A stretch of 64,000 nucleotides of DNA from Chryseobacterium pennipullorum. Its GTDB lineage: Bacteria; Bacteroidota; Bacteroidia; Flavobacteriales; Weeksellaceae. The notes under the pieces are model-generated. The model did no database searches and had not been told where the DNA came from. It saw only the letters and a program-made list of their open reading frames with translations. A program made the translations under genes and the position numbers. Position 1 is the stretch's first letter. Each line of letters begins with the position of its first letter. Below are positions 17,018 through 25,813 of this stretch, piece by piece. The stretch lies in the NCBI RefSeq assembly GCF_003384725.1, contig NZ_QNVV01000003.1:248001-312000 (forward strand), given 5' to 3'.

Positions 17018-18244
17018 ATGAAACTCAAATATAATATCATACCCCTAATACTTATTGCTCTGCTTGTAACAAGCTGTGGAAAAAAAGAAACTCCAGCCGA
17101 AAAAGCCCCGGAAAAAACAGAACAGAAAGAACAGCACAAAGAAGAAGTTCCCGAAACAATAGCCGCGCTGACGGAGGAACAGATGAAGTCGGTAGGCGTT
17201 ACTGTGGGGACGGTAGAAATGAAAGAGCTGACATCTACCATAAAAGCCAATGGTCTGTTAAGTGTTCCCAACAGCAATAAAGCAACCATTACCTCTTTGT
17301 ATGGAGGAATTATCAAAACCTTAAATGTTCAGGTAGGAAGTATCGTGAAGAAAGGACAGGTAATTGCTACAATTGCGAATCCTGAGTATATCCAGCTTCA
17401 GGAAGATTACCTGACGACAAACAGCAGGATTACCTACGCCGAGCAGGAATTCAGAAGACAGAGAGAGCTTTTTGATAATGATGCGGGTGCAAAGAAAAAC
17501 TTACAAAGTGCTGATGCTGAGCTAAAGACCTTAAGGACCAGAAGAGCCTCTCTTCTAAAACAGCTTCAGATGATGGGAATAAGCCCCGGAAGTGTCAACA
17601 ACGGGAATATGAGATCAGGATTAGTGATTACGGCTCCTATCAGTGGAACCATCAGTGGTATCACAGCGCAGATCGGAAGTTATGTAGATATCTCTTCTCC
17701 GGTGGCTACGGTGATCGATAATGGTTCAATTCATCTGGATCTTCAGGTTTTTGAAAAAGATCTTCCGAAAATGAGAGTAGGACAGGTCGTACATTTCAAT
17801 CTCACCAATAATCCGGAAACTGAATATGATGCAAGAATTTACAGCATAGGCTCTTCGTTTGAAAACGATAGCAAAACGATTTCAATGCACTGTGAAGTGA
17901 TCGGAAATAAAACGGGATTAATTGATGGGATGAACATTACAGGAATTGTAAGTCTGGATAAAAGTACCACGCCTGCGGTTCCTACGGAAGCCATTGTAGA
18001 AGCAGACAGCAAATATTATGTTTTTGTACAGACCGATAAAAAGGCAGAGGAAGAACATGAGGAAAAAGGAAAACCTCATCCTAAGACGATAAATTTTGAA
18101 AAAGTGGAAGTGGTAAAGGGAACGTCGGATATGGGCTATACAGCCATTACTCCGATAGGCCGGATTCCCGATGATGCAAAAATTGTTGTGAAAGGAGCCT
18201 TTTTTGTGAATGCGAAGCTCACCAATGCTGGTGAACACGATTAG
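17018..18244 (+). CDS. czcB: RND efflux periplasmic adaptor lipoprotein (CzcB-like)
   Basis: I chose the ATG at 17018 because it gives a proper lipoprotein signal (MKLKYNIIPLILIALLVTSC); the frame extends to 16931, but that adds 29 residues with no signal character. The 408-aa protein has a charged linker, a split lipoyl/barrel-sandwich hybrid domain (KATITSLYGGIIKTLNVQVG and APISGTISGITAQIG), a helical hairpin between the two halves, and beta-barrel domains. A late His/Glu stretch (EEEHEEKGKPHPK) may bind metal. It links the RND and TolC parts of the upstream fusion. Confidence 0.92.
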   Translation: MKLKYNIIPLILIALLVTSCGKKETPAEKAPEKTEQKEQHKEEVPETIAALTEEQMKSVGVTVGTVEMKELTSTIKANGLLSVPNSNKATITSLYGGIIKTLNVQVGSIVKKGQVIATIANPEYIQLQEDYLTTNSRITYAEQEFRRQRELFDNDAGAKKNLQSADAELKTLRTRRASLLKQLQMMGISPGSVNNGNMRSGLVITAPISGTISGITAQIGSYVDISSPVATVIDNGSIHLDLQVFEKDLPKMRVGQVVHFNLTNNPETEYDARIYSIGSSFENDSKTISMHCEVIGNKTGLIDGMNITGIVSLDKSTTPAVPTEAIVEADSKYYVFVQTDKKAEEEHEEKGKPHPKTINFEKVEVVKGTSDMGYTAITPIGRIPDDAKIVVKGAFFVNAKLTNAGEHD

Positions 18245-18290
18245 TAAAATCTCCTTACAACATAAAAAACACATAAAATTATTTCACAAA

Positions 18291-19028
18291 ATGGCACTAA
18301 AAGAAGAATTAGAAAAACAGGGAAACTGGCTGTTTAAATACAGAAGCGTTTTACCGATAGGTATTCTGTTTATAGGATTGATTGTTTTTGTCCAGACCAA
18401 TCTGAAAGAAGTATCTTCAGACTGCATTGTTTATTACGAATTTTTCTGTCTGTTGATCAGTGCGATTGGCCTGGCGATCAGAGTATATACGGTGGGACAT
18501 ACTCCCAAAAATACTTCAGGAAGAAATACTTCGGAAGGACAGGTAGCCGATACCCTGAATACTACGGGGATTTATAGCATAGTAAGAAATCCTTTATATC
18601 TGGGGAATTTCTTCATGTGGCTGGGACCTGCGATGTTTACAGAAAATCTGTGGTTTATTGTTTCATTCATCCTTTTCTACTGGATCTATTATGAAAGAAT
18701 TATTTACGCAGAAGAGCAGTTCCTGGAACGAAAATTTGGTGAAGAATATAGAACCTGGGCATCTAAAGTACCGGTTTTTATCCCTAACTTAGGGTTGTTT
18801 ACCAGGAGCGAACTGTCTTTCAGTATAAAAAAGGTGTTAAAGAAGGAGAAAAACGGGCTTTTTGCAATGTTTCTGATTTTTATGCTGTTTGATCTAACCG
18901 GCGAATGGATTAAAGATCATTCTCATTACAACTATTTATTTGTGGTGGGAACCGTTCTTACCATGATAACCTATCTTGTCCTTAAGATCATGAAAATGCA
19001 AACGACCTACCTGGAAAATAACAGATAA
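18291..19028 (+). CDS. Isoprenylcysteine carboxyl methyltransferase-like membrane protein
   Basis: Starting at the ATG 18291 gives 245 aa; a longer frame from 18210 would overlap the adaptor gene. There are several predicted membrane helices. The family signature RNPLYLGNFFMWLGP and a later EEQFLERKFGEEYRTWASKV match the ICMT/PEMT methyltransferase fold, where the RNPxYxG and EE motifs contribute to S-adenosylmethionine binding. In bacteria such proteins often sit in metal-efflux clusters and methylate unknown lipids or small molecules. The substrate here is unknown. Confidence 0.8.
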   Translation: MALKEELEKQGNWLFKYRSVLPIGILFIGLIVFVQTNLKEVSSDCIVYYEFFCLLISAIGLAIRVYTVGHTPKNTSGRNTSEGQVADTLNTTGIYSIVRNPLYLGNFFMWLGPAMFTENLWFIVSFILFYWIYYERIIYAEEQFLERKFGEEYRTWASKVPVFIPNLGLFTRSELSFSIKKVLKKEKNGLFAMFLIFMLFDLTGEWIKDHSHYNYLFVVGTVLTMITYLVLKIMKMQTTYLENNR

Positions 19029-19055
19029 CTGCCAGAACCCGCTAAAAGAATAATT

Positions 19056-19928
19056 ATGCTATTAAATAAAAAAGTATCTATTTGGTATTTTATCAATGAA
19101 ATAAAATCTCAGATTTTTTTCATCGTTATTTTTGCTATATCCGTCGGGCTTTTGGATTTGCTCCCGGGTTTCCGGAAGATTTCCCTTCCGCTGAATATTC
19201 CTGCTCTGGTAGGAACAGCGGTGTCTTTACTGTTGGCTTTCCGTACCTCGCAATCGTATGAAAGATGGTGGGAAGCAAGAATTGTCTGGGGGGCCATTGT
19301 TAATGATTCGCGGACACTGGTGCGGCTGGCAGTACAGTTTTTACCGGAAAAGGAAGCCAGAGTATTTGCAGAAAGACAGATCATCTGGACCTATGCGTTG
19401 GGAGAATCTTTACGAAAACTACCTTTTTCCAAACGCGTACAGGAATATCTGGATACCCATAATATACATGCCTTCAATGTTCCTAATGCATTATTGGACG
19501 AGCATTCTCAACAGATTCAGAAACTGGCCTCTTCAAAATTACTGACTGAGTTTCAGCAAATGCAGATGAACGACTCTGTTACAAAGCTCTGTGACAGCAT
19601 GGGGAAATGTGAACGGTTAAAAAATACGGTTTTCCCTCGATCGTACAGTATTCTGGTACATATTTTAATTTATGTATTTGCTGCCATCCTTCCATTTGGA
19701 CTGGATGATCGTCAGCTAACCGTTGAGGTACTCATCACTATTTTGGTTCCTACTTTATTTATTGCAATTGAAAGAACCTCAATAATTATGCAGGACCCAT
19801 TTGAAAATACACCAGTTGATACCCCGATGACGTCTCTGGCACAAACAATAGAAATCAATCTAAGACAGATGACCGGAGAGCAGAATGTACCCCTGAAGAA
19901 AGAGAATCCTTTATACTTCGAAATGTAA
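19056..19928 (+). CDS. Bestrophin-family ion channel
   Basis: This 290-aa protein matches the bestrophin/UPF0187 family. It has an N-terminal helix pair, the motif LLAFRTSQSYERWWEARIVWGAIVNDSRTLVR (shown in part: RTSQSYERWWEAR), a helical cytosolic middle, and a C-terminal helix with PFGLDD and the conserved DPFENTPVDTPM. Bacterial bestrophins form pentameric channels in the inner membrane. It lies 27 bp after the methyltransferase and 11 bp before the CDF exporter, so it is part of the same operon; its link to metal export is not clear. Confidence 0.88.
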   Translation: MLLNKKVSIWYFINEIKSQIFFIVIFAISVGLLDLLPGFRKISLPLNIPALVGTAVSLLLAFRTSQSYERWWEARIVWGAIVNDSRTLVRLAVQFLPEKEARVFAERQIIWTYALGESLRKLPFSKRVQEYLDTHNIHAFNVPNALLDEHSQQIQKLASSKLLTEFQQMQMNDSVTKLCDSMGKCERLKNTVFPRSYSILVHILIYVFAAILPFGLDDRQLTVEVLITILVPTLFIAIERTSIIMQDPFENTPVDTPMTSLAQTIEINLRQMTGEQNVPLKKENPLYFEM

Positions 19929-19939
19929 ATAATAACATT

Positions 19940-20842
19940 ATGGAACCATCAAAAACACAAATACAAACTGTTTCCGCCGCAAGTAAACACAAAAAAAATC
20001 TGCTGATTGTACTGAGTTTCAGTGGAGCTTACCTTATTGCTGAGGTTATAGGAGGAATTCTTACCAACAGCCTTGCTTTACTTGCGGATGCCGCCCATAT
20101 GCTGACCGACGTCGTAGGGCTGCTGCTTGCTTATATTGCAATCAAAATAGGAGAAAGAAAAGCAGACCCTTCCAAGACCTATGGGTATTACCGTACGGAG
20201 ATACTGGCAGCCGTAATCAATGCTGTGGTTTTATTGGGAATCTCTTTATACGTATTGTACGAAGCCTATCAGCGTTTCCAAAATCCACCGGAGGTACAGA
20301 GTAAGTCCATGCTGATTGTTGCCGGAATCGGATTGCTGGTCAACGTAGCCGGAATGATGATTTTACGAAAAGATTCAGAAGCAAGCCTGAATATGAAAGG
20401 AGCTTATTTTGAAGTACTTTCCGATATGCTTACGTCCGTTGGGGTAATGATTGCAGGAGTGATTATGCTGACTACGGGTTGGTATTATGCCGATCCGCTG
20501 ATCTCTGCCGCCATCGGATTATTGATTTTCCCAAGAACATGGCGCTTATTAAAAGAAGCTATTCATGTTTTACTGGAAGGAACTCCTAAAGAGGTCGATA
20601 TCCAGGCGCTGCGTCAATCGTTGGAGCAGACTCCCGGAGTGAAAGGCGTTCACGATCTGCACGTATGGTCCCTTACATCGGGTGTCAACGCTATGAGCGC
20701 CCACATCGTCAAGGATGAATTACCTTCCCGAAACCAATTGCTGAAAGCATTAGCGGAAAGTACGACCCAGAATTTTAAAATCAGTCATACGACTTTCCAG
20801 ATTGAAGATGAAGGCTATGAAGAAAATGAAATTCACCTGTAA
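19940..20842 (+). CDS. czcD: Cation diffusion facilitator, Zn/Cd/Co exporter (CzcD/ZitB type)
   Basis: The 300-aa product has six predicted helices. Helix 2 carries LLADAAHMLTDVVG and helix 5 VLSDMLTSVGVM, giving the HxxxD/DxxxD-type transport site of zinc CDF proteins. A cytosolic C-terminal domain (about 215-300) has the usual GVKGVHDLHVWSL and an H near the end. It would exchange cytosolic Zn2+ (or Cd2+/Co2+) for protons into the periplasm, feeding the RND pump. Confidence 0.93.
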   Translation: MEPSKTQIQTVSAASKHKKNLLIVLSFSGAYLIAEVIGGILTNSLALLADAAHMLTDVVGLLLAYIAIKIGERKADPSKTYGYYRTEILAAVINAVVLLGISLYVLYEAYQRFQNPPEVQSKSMLIVAGIGLLVNVAGMMILRKDSEASLNMKGAYFEVLSDMLTSVGVMIAGVIMLTTGWYYADPLISAAIGLLIFPRTWRLLKEAIHVLLEGTPKEVDIQALRQSLEQTPGVKGVHDLHVWSLTSGVNAMSAHIVKDELPSRNQLLKALAESTTQNFKISHTTFQIEDEGYEENEIHL

Positions 20843-20859
20843 CCTTTATTACCAAAGAA

Positions 20860-21279
20860 ATGAAAAAAGATATAGAAAATAAGCTGATCGATAAGAATAC
20901 CAAGCCCACCAGCATGAGAATTCTGGTTTACGACTTTTTAAGCTCTCAGGAAGCAGCTCTATCGCTTTCTGAAATAGAAAATCATTTCGAAAATGCAGAC
21001 CGGATTACCATTTACAGAACTTTAAAGACGTTTGAAGAAAAAGGAATTGTTCATGGTATACAGGAAAATACAACCACAAAATACAAATTGTGTGAAGATG
21101 ACTGTGATGAAAAAACGCACAAAGACTGGCATCTTCATTTCTATTGTAAAATTTGTAAGCAAACGACCTGCAAAGAAGATATTTCGTTCCCTGAAAATAT
21201 CCAAACCAATTTCAGGATTGATGAAATAAGACTCTTTGCCAAAGGTATTTGTGAAAACTGTCTCGAAAGTTTGCAATAG
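20860..21279 (+). CDS. Fur-family transcriptional regulator (Zur-like)
   Basis: This 139-aa protein has a winged helix with the Fur recognition segment RITIYRTLKTFEEKGIVH and a C-terminal metal-binding domain. That domain contains HLHFYCKICKQTTC and a final CENCLE, giving the two CxxC pairs of a structural zinc site. It is flanked by the CDF and P-type ATPase genes, so a zinc-type sensor is likely. The palindrome TGCAATAGCATTGCA overlaps its own 3' end just upstream of the ATPase promoter. Zur, PerR and Fur cannot be separated with certainty by motif alone. Confidence 0.88.
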   Translation: MKKDIENKLIDKNTKPTSMRILVYDFLSSQEAALSLSEIENHFENADRITIYRTLKTFEEKGIVHGIQENTTTKYKLCEDDCDEKTHKDWHLHFYCKICKQTTCKEDISFPENIQTNFRIDEIRLFAKGICENCLESLQ

Positions 21280-21286
21280 CATTGCA
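21272..21286. promoter_or_regulatory. Palindromic operator candidate TGCAATAGCATTGCA
   Basis: It has the same arms as the site at 12477. It overlaps the last codons of the Fur-family gene and ends 13 bp before the -7 element of the ATPase gene, a position where bound protein would block RNA polymerase. Confidence 0.65.
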
Positions 21287-21299
21287 TAAGTCTCACCTT

Positions 21300-21307
21300 T
21301 ATATTTG
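21300..21307 (+). promoter_or_regulatory. -7 element (TATATTTG) before the P-type ATPase gene
   Basis: A TAnnTTTG match lies 16 bp before the chosen ATG at 21324. The nearest TTG (21282) is at a 15-bp spacing, inside the palindrome. Confidence 0.5.
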
Positions 21308-21323
21308 TATAAAAATATCAGTT

Positions 21324-23300
21324 ATGGAAAAATGCTGTAATACAACCCCCGAAAAAGGACAACCTAAAAAACATAATCACTCTGAAGGTGACGGACATGA
21401 TCATGATGGGCATGACCACTCTCATGACAACGGAGATCAGACTGTCTTTCAGATGTTTCTGCCGGCGATCATCTCCTTTGTGATCCTCTTATTGGGAATT
21501 GCTTTTGATAATTATATAAAACAAACATGGTTTACCGGATGGGTACGTCTGGTATGGTTTCTGGCAGCATATATCCCGGTAGGGCTCCCAGTATTGAAAG
21601 ATGCCTATAAAAGCATCATCAAGGGAGATGTCTTTTCAGAATTTTTTCTGATGAGTATCGCCACAATCGGAGCATTTATCATTGGAGAATATCCCGAAGG
21701 AGTAGCGGTAATGCTTTTCTACGCTGTGGGTGAAGTTTTTCAGACCATGGCTGTGACGAGAGCAAAAGGAAATATAAAAGCTTTATTGGATCAGCGCCCG
21801 GACGAAGTCACCATCATGGATAACAACCAGCCTAAAACAATTAAGGCAAAAGAAGCCAAGATAGGAGATGTAATCCAGTTGAAACCAGGTGAAAAATTAG
21901 CCCTGGACGGCGAATTGCTGTCAGATTCAGCTTCATTTAATACGGCCGCTTTAACGGGAGAAAGTAAACCGGATACCAAGAATAAAGGCGAAGTAGTTTT
22001 AGCTGGAATGATTAATATGAACAGTATTGCTTTGGTACAAGTAAATACGGCATATGAAGACAGCAAGCTAAGCAAAATATTAGAGCTTGTTCAGAATGCA
22101 ACTGCTCAAAAAGCACCTACGGAATTATTCATTAGAAAATTCGCAAAAGTGTACACCCCGATTGTGGTGCTTCTGGCGATCGCGATCTGTCTGCTTCCGT
22201 ATTTCTTTGTGAGTGATTACCAGTTCAGGGACTGGCTGTACAGAGCTTTGATCTTCCTTGTAATTTCCTGTCCGTGTGCATTGGTCATCTCCATTCCGTT
22301 AGGATATTTCGGAGGAATAGGAGCTGCCAGCAGAAACGGAATTTTATTTAAAGGAAGTAACTTCCTGGATGCTATTGCAGAAATACAGAATGTAGTGATG
22401 GACAAAACCGGAACGATGACGGAAGGTGTTTTTAAAGTGCAGGAAGTAAGTATTGCCCCGGAATTTAATAAGGATGAGATCCTTCAGATGGTCAATGTGC
22501 TGGAAAGTAAAAGTACCCACCCGGTGGCTACTGCCATTCACAATTACGTAGGAGATATCAACTATTCTATTCCTTTGGATAACGTAGAAGAAATAGCCGG
22601 ACATGGGTTGAAGGCAACCGTCAACGGAAAAGAACTCCTGGTAGGGAACTTTAAACTGATGGATAAATTCAACATCCGCTATGACATCAATCATGCCAAT
22701 ATTGTATACACTGTGATTGCAGTGGCTTACGATAAGAAGTTCGCAGGATATATTACCATTGCCGACAGCATCAAGGAAGATGCAAAAGCTACGGTGGACA
22801 ATCTGCATAAAATGAATGTGAAAGCAACCATGTTGAGTGGTGATAAAAGTACAGTAGTACAATATGTGGCGGAACAATTGGGTATTGACAACGCATTTGG
22901 AGATCTGCTGCCGGAAGATAAAGTCAATAAAGTAAAAGAGATCAAAGCCAAAAACCAAACGGTAGCCTTTGTGGGTGATGGCGTGAATGATGCGCCGGTT
23001 GTCGCTCTTAGTGACGTAGGTATTGCAATGGGAGGACTCGGCAGTGACGCAACCATCGAAACTGCTGATGTCGTTATTCAGGATGATAAACCAAGCAAGA
23101 TCCCAATGGCAATCAATATTGGTAAAAAGACGAAAAAGATCGTTTGGCAGAATATCATCCTGGCGTTTGTAGTTAAAGCAATTGTTTTAATCCTTGGGGC
23201 CGGAGGTCTTGCGACGATGTGGGAAGCGGTATTTGCTGATGTCGGAGTCGCCTTGATCGCTATTTTAAATGCGGTGAGAATTCAGAGGATGAAGTTCTAA
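21324..23300 (+). CDS. zntA: Heavy-metal P1B-type ATPase (Zn/Cd/Pb type)
   Basis: I start at ATG 21324, which follows the promoter and begins MEKCCNTT; the frame from 21282 would start inside the operator. The 658-aa pump has a His/Asp-rich N-terminus (about 18-38) instead of a classical HMA domain, then the TGES actuator loop, the CPC ion motif (SCPCALVISIP), the phosphorylation site DKTGTMTEG and the hinge GDGVNDAP. The GLGSDATIETADVV segment is typical of the ZntA/CadA branch. It would move cytosolic Zn2+/Cd2+ to the periplasm. Confidence 0.93.
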   Translation: MEKCCNTTPEKGQPKKHNHSEGDGHDHDGHDHSHDNGDQTVFQMFLPAIISFVILLLGIAFDNYIKQTWFTGWVRLVWFLAAYIPVGLPVLKDAYKSIIKGDVFSEFFLMSIATIGAFIIGEYPEGVAVMLFYAVGEVFQTMAVTRAKGNIKALLDQRPDEVTIMDNNQPKTIKAKEAKIGDVIQLKPGEKLALDGELLSDSASFNTAALTGESKPDTKNKGEVVLAGMINMNSIALVQVNTAYEDSKLSKILELVQNATAQKAPTELFIRKFAKVYTPIVVLLAIAICLLPYFFVSDYQFRDWLYRALIFLVISCPCALVISIPLGYFGGIGAASRNGILFKGSNFLDAIAEIQNVVMDKTGTMTEGVFKVQEVSIAPEFNKDEILQMVNVLESKSTHPVATAIHNYVGDINYSIPLDNVEEIAGHGLKATVNGKELLVGNFKLMDKFNIRYDINHANIVYTVIAVAYDKKFAGYITIADSIKEDAKATVDNLHKMNVKATMLSGDKSTVVQYVAEQLGIDNAFGDLLPEDKVNKVKEIKAKNQTVAFVGDGVNDAPVVALSDVGIAMGGLGSDATIETADVVIQDDKPSKIPMAINIGKKTKKIVWQNIILAFVVKAIVLILGAGGLATMWEAVFADVGVALIAILNAVRIQRMKF

Positions 23301-23380
23301 GCAGCCAAAAAGGCAGGAAATGCAGATGGCCAATGAATTGCAGTACATTGTATCATACATACAACTAAATTATATTTAAA

Positions 23381-23410
23381 AAGCTCTCCCGGAAGATTCC
23401 GGGAGAGCTT
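23381..23410. terminator. Bidirectional terminator between ATPase and acetyltransferase genes
   Basis: The 13-bp stem AAGCTCTCCCGGA with its complement and a 4-nt loop is flanked by A and T runs on both sides. It serves the converging genes ending at 23300 and 23439. Confidence 0.85.
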
Positions 23411-23438
23411 TTATTAACAAGATTAAATGTATAAAGAA

Positions 23439-23957
23439 CTAAATTTTTTGTATTGATAAGGCAAAAAAGTCAAACACTTCTTTTCCTATTATGAACTGAT
23501 GTTCTCCAACTTTCGAAAACCCATATCTCTCATAAAAGTCCAGAGCTCTCCGGTTGGTATTCAAAACTGAGAGCCAAAGATGAGTCTGCTCAGAGGTCGT
23601 AAAAAAATCCATTAGCTCATCCATCAGTGCCTTCCCTGCTTTTTTATCGAGAAAATCTTTCAGTACATAGATCTTTTGCAACTGGGAAGTCATATTGCCC
23701 GTAATAAATTCCGTAGGAGAGTGAATTTTTAATTTCGCATACCCGATAGGAAGATCTTTCCAGAAAGCAATCCAATATCTGTTGTTTTCGTTCTGCAGAC
23801 TTTTCCTGATCTTGGCAACATTGAAAGTCTGTTCATAATAATCAAATAAATCCTTGCTATCCCGGAAGTATTCCGAGAATGTTTCTGTGAAAGTTATCCT
23901 TCCCAGAAGGGCAATGTGTTGAGCATCGTGTGCTTCTGCTGTTCTTATTTGGATCAT
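23439..23957 (-). CDS. GNAT-family N-acetyltransferase
   Basis: The 172-aa product has the GNAT layout. It starts IQIRTAEAHDAQHIALL, has the central strand with YAKLKI, the acetyl-CoA loop region around LQKIYVLKDFLDKKAGKALMDELM (shown in part: DKKAGKALMDEL), and NTNRRALDFYERYGF near the end. It resembles spermidine/protein acetyltransferases of flavobacteria, but the substrate is unknown. It stands alone, convergent to the metal cluster. Confidence 0.88.
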   Translation of the reverse strand: MIQIRTAEAHDAQHIALLGRITFTETFSEYFRDSKDLFDYYEQTFNVAKIRKSLQNENNRYWIAFWKDLPIGYAKLKIHSPTEFITGNMTSQLQKIYVLKDFLDKKAGKALMDELMDFFTTSEQTHLWLSVLNTNRRALDFYERYGFSKVGEHQFIIGKEVFDFFALSIQKI

Positions 23958-24154
23958 GAGGAGGTCTTCAAATCAAATTTCGGGATAATAATTGTATGGC
24001 AACAGGTACAGTTATGTTATTTTTATAGGTAACAGTTTTGTATGACACAATGTCCAATAAGTAATACATCATATTGAGAGCATTCAATTTCTGCCATCAA
24101 AAAGAACATTCAATGATATTCATCATAATGAAGCGGGGAATAGTTTTGAAATAG

Positions 24155-24162
24155 TATATTTG
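24155..24162 (+). promoter_or_regulatory. Possible -7 element (TATATTTG) before the first CxGKCY gene
   Basis: A TAnnTTTG match lies 18 bp before the TTG start at 24181. No -33 TTG at normal spacing is seen, so this is weak. Confidence 0.35.
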
Positions 24163-24180
24163 TAACACAGAAATGAATCG

Positions 24181-24543
24181 TTGAGAGTATTGATTTCCAT
24201 ATTTATCATATTTACCATTGCAATCCGACCCGTTTTGCCACTGTTGAATTATGCGGTTAATTATGAGTATATCGTAAAGAATCTTTGTGAAAAGAGAGAT
24301 GTACCACAGTCCACTTGTAAAGGGAAATGTTATGTGGAAAAAGAGCTGGCCAAAACTGAAAAACAGTCTAACACCTCTCAAACGATAAAAATTGCAGGAT
24401 TAGATGTCTTTCTTTCTAATGATATTCTATCCTTTCCAGCCGTGCTTAGTGCGGAGTTGACTTCTGCATCTCCGGATTCAAGCTATTTGACGGCACATTC
24501 CTCAGAGTATTTTTCACGGATATTTCATCCTCCTTTAATCTGA
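24181..24543 (+). CDS. Small exported Cys protein, CxGKCY family (copy 1)
   Basis: The start is TTG; an upstream ATG reads directly into a stop. The 120-aa protein has an N-terminal hydrophobic segment, then NYEYIVKNLC and CKGKCYVEKELAK with cysteines at 36, 46 and 50, and the tail RIFHPPLI. The paralogue at 26493 has the three cysteines at the same positions. I do not know a named function. Its place before YHS, SCO and copper-uptake genes suggests a role in periplasmic metal or thiol handling. Confidence 0.65.
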   Translation: MRVLISIFIIFTIAIRPVLPLLNYAVNYEYIVKNLCEKRDVPQSTCKGKCYVEKELAKTEKQSNTSQTIKIAGLDVFLSNDILSFPAVLSAELTSASPDSSYLTAHSSEYFSRIFHPPLI

Positions 24544-24786
24544 TTACTAAACTGTATTTTTAGTTTTATGGTCCGGAAGCATTATTGTTTCTCTGACGTT
24601 TGATATGCCGGATCGTGTACCAATCGTTTTGGAAATGTATAAGTGGTGGTTTCAGTGTGGTTGATAACCCGTTTTAGTTTTAAGGAGTGATAAAGACGAA
24701 CTTCCAGAATAAAACTGAATACTGTCTCTGTTTCAATCTGTGGCCATCAATGGATTACTTATTATTAACCTTTATTTAACATCAAA
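24544..24786. other. Gap without gene between CxGKCY copy 1 and YHS lipoprotein
   Basis: I find no supported ORF, RNA or clear hairpin in these 243 bp. The YHS gene probably has its promoter here, but no full consensus match is visible. Confidence 0.4.
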
Positions 24787-25062
24787 ATGAAAATACCAAT
24801 TGTTTTGGCCGCATTGCTGTCAATAGCGTTGCTGTCATGTGCAAAAGAAACTCCCCAGGTAAAGCATAAAACGAATATGAATACCTCAGGAAAGAATATA
24901 GAAAATATTACGGTTGTGAACACAGAAGACCCGATCTGTCATATGAAAACCGCTGGTTTTCTAAAAGATACAGCAGTATATCAAAATAAAACGTATGGTT
25001 TTTGCAGTGTCTATTGCAAAGAAGAATTCAAAAAAAATCCCGAACAGTATGCCCAGAAATAA
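24787..25062 (+). CDS. YHS-domain lipoprotein
   Basis: This 91-aa lipoprotein has lipobox LLSC (Cys18). Residues about 48-91 form a YHS-like metal-binding domain: DPICHMKT, YGFCSVYCKEEFKKNPEQY. YHS domains bind copper or other soft metals and are common next to copper ATPases. It overlaps the SCO gene by 14 bp, so the two are probably co-translated. Confidence 0.85.
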   Translation: MKIPIVLAALLSIALLSCAKETPQVKHKTNMNTSGKNIENITVVNTEDPICHMKTAGFLKDTAVYQNKTYGFCSVYCKEEFKKNPEQYAQK

Positions 25063-25726
25063 TACAACCAATAACAAAAGCAAAGTTATCGTACCGATTG
25101 TGGTGATCGCACTGCTTTTCCTGGGAATTGGTGTGGGAATGGGATATTTTAAAAAGAACCTTTATACAGTAATGAAGGTTCCGGATTTTCAACTGACCGA
25201 CCAGAACGGTAAAAAAATAACCAATAAGGATATGCTGGGAAAAGTATATCTTGTAGAATTTTTTTTCAGCAAATGCCCTACGATCTGCCCGGTAATGAAC
25301 ACCAATATGAAGGCCATTCAGAATCAGATCAATGATCCTGATTTTGGAATTGTCTCAATAAGCATTGATCCTGAGAATGATACACCAGAGGCATTAAAAG
25401 AACATGCAAAAAGAATTGGTGCTACTTCTTCTAACTGGCATTTTTTAACAGGTGACAGAACATATATCGGTAACCTTGCCGATCAGTTTAATATTTACGT
25501 TGGCGATAAAGAAGATGAAAGCGAAAGCCTGAACCACAGCGGAATGATCGCTCTGGTTGACCAGGACGGGAATATCCGTTGCAGGTACAACAAGGACAAT
25601 ATGCCAATCCTATATTATTCAGGGCTGAATTATGAAGATCCGGACGGGAAAATACCAAAATTAACCGGAAAGTATCACCCGGACCGTGAGATCCTGATTG
25701 AAGATATTAAGAAATTATTGAAATAA
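25049..25726 (+). CDS. SCO1/SenC family protein (copper chaperone/thioredoxin fold)
   Basis: Starting at ATG 25049 gives 225 aa with a cytosolic tip and one N-terminal membrane anchor (about 12-33). The longer frame from 24995 only adds residues read through the YHS gene. The thioredoxin-fold domain has FFSKCPTICPVM (CxxxC copper site) and the distal His in LNHSGM, the three ligands of SCO proteins. SCO delivers copper to the CuA centre of cytochrome oxidase or acts as a thiol reductase. Confidence 0.9.
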   Translation: MPRNNTTNNKSKVIVPIVVIALLFLGIGVGMGYFKKNLYTVMKVPDFQLTDQNGKKITNKDMLGKVYLVEFFFSKCPTICPVMNTNMKAIQNQINDPDFGIVSISIDPENDTPEALKEHAKRIGATSSNWHFLTGDRTYIGNLADQFNIYVGDKEDESESLNHSGMIALVDQDGNIRCRYNKDNMPILYYSGLNYEDPDGKIPKLTGKYHPDREILIEDIKKLLK

Positions 25727-25813
25727 GGAAGCTGGAAGGTGAATGTGCTACCAGCCTTGATCTCCCATCTTCCAGTTAATAGAAAACATTGTTCAACCAT
25801 AAAACAAAACATT

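Noticed and set aside
23338..23356. Third copy of the metal palindrome after the ATPase gene (TGCAGTACATTGTA)
   Set aside because: Spacing and two arm positions differ and there is no promoter next to it; probably chance.
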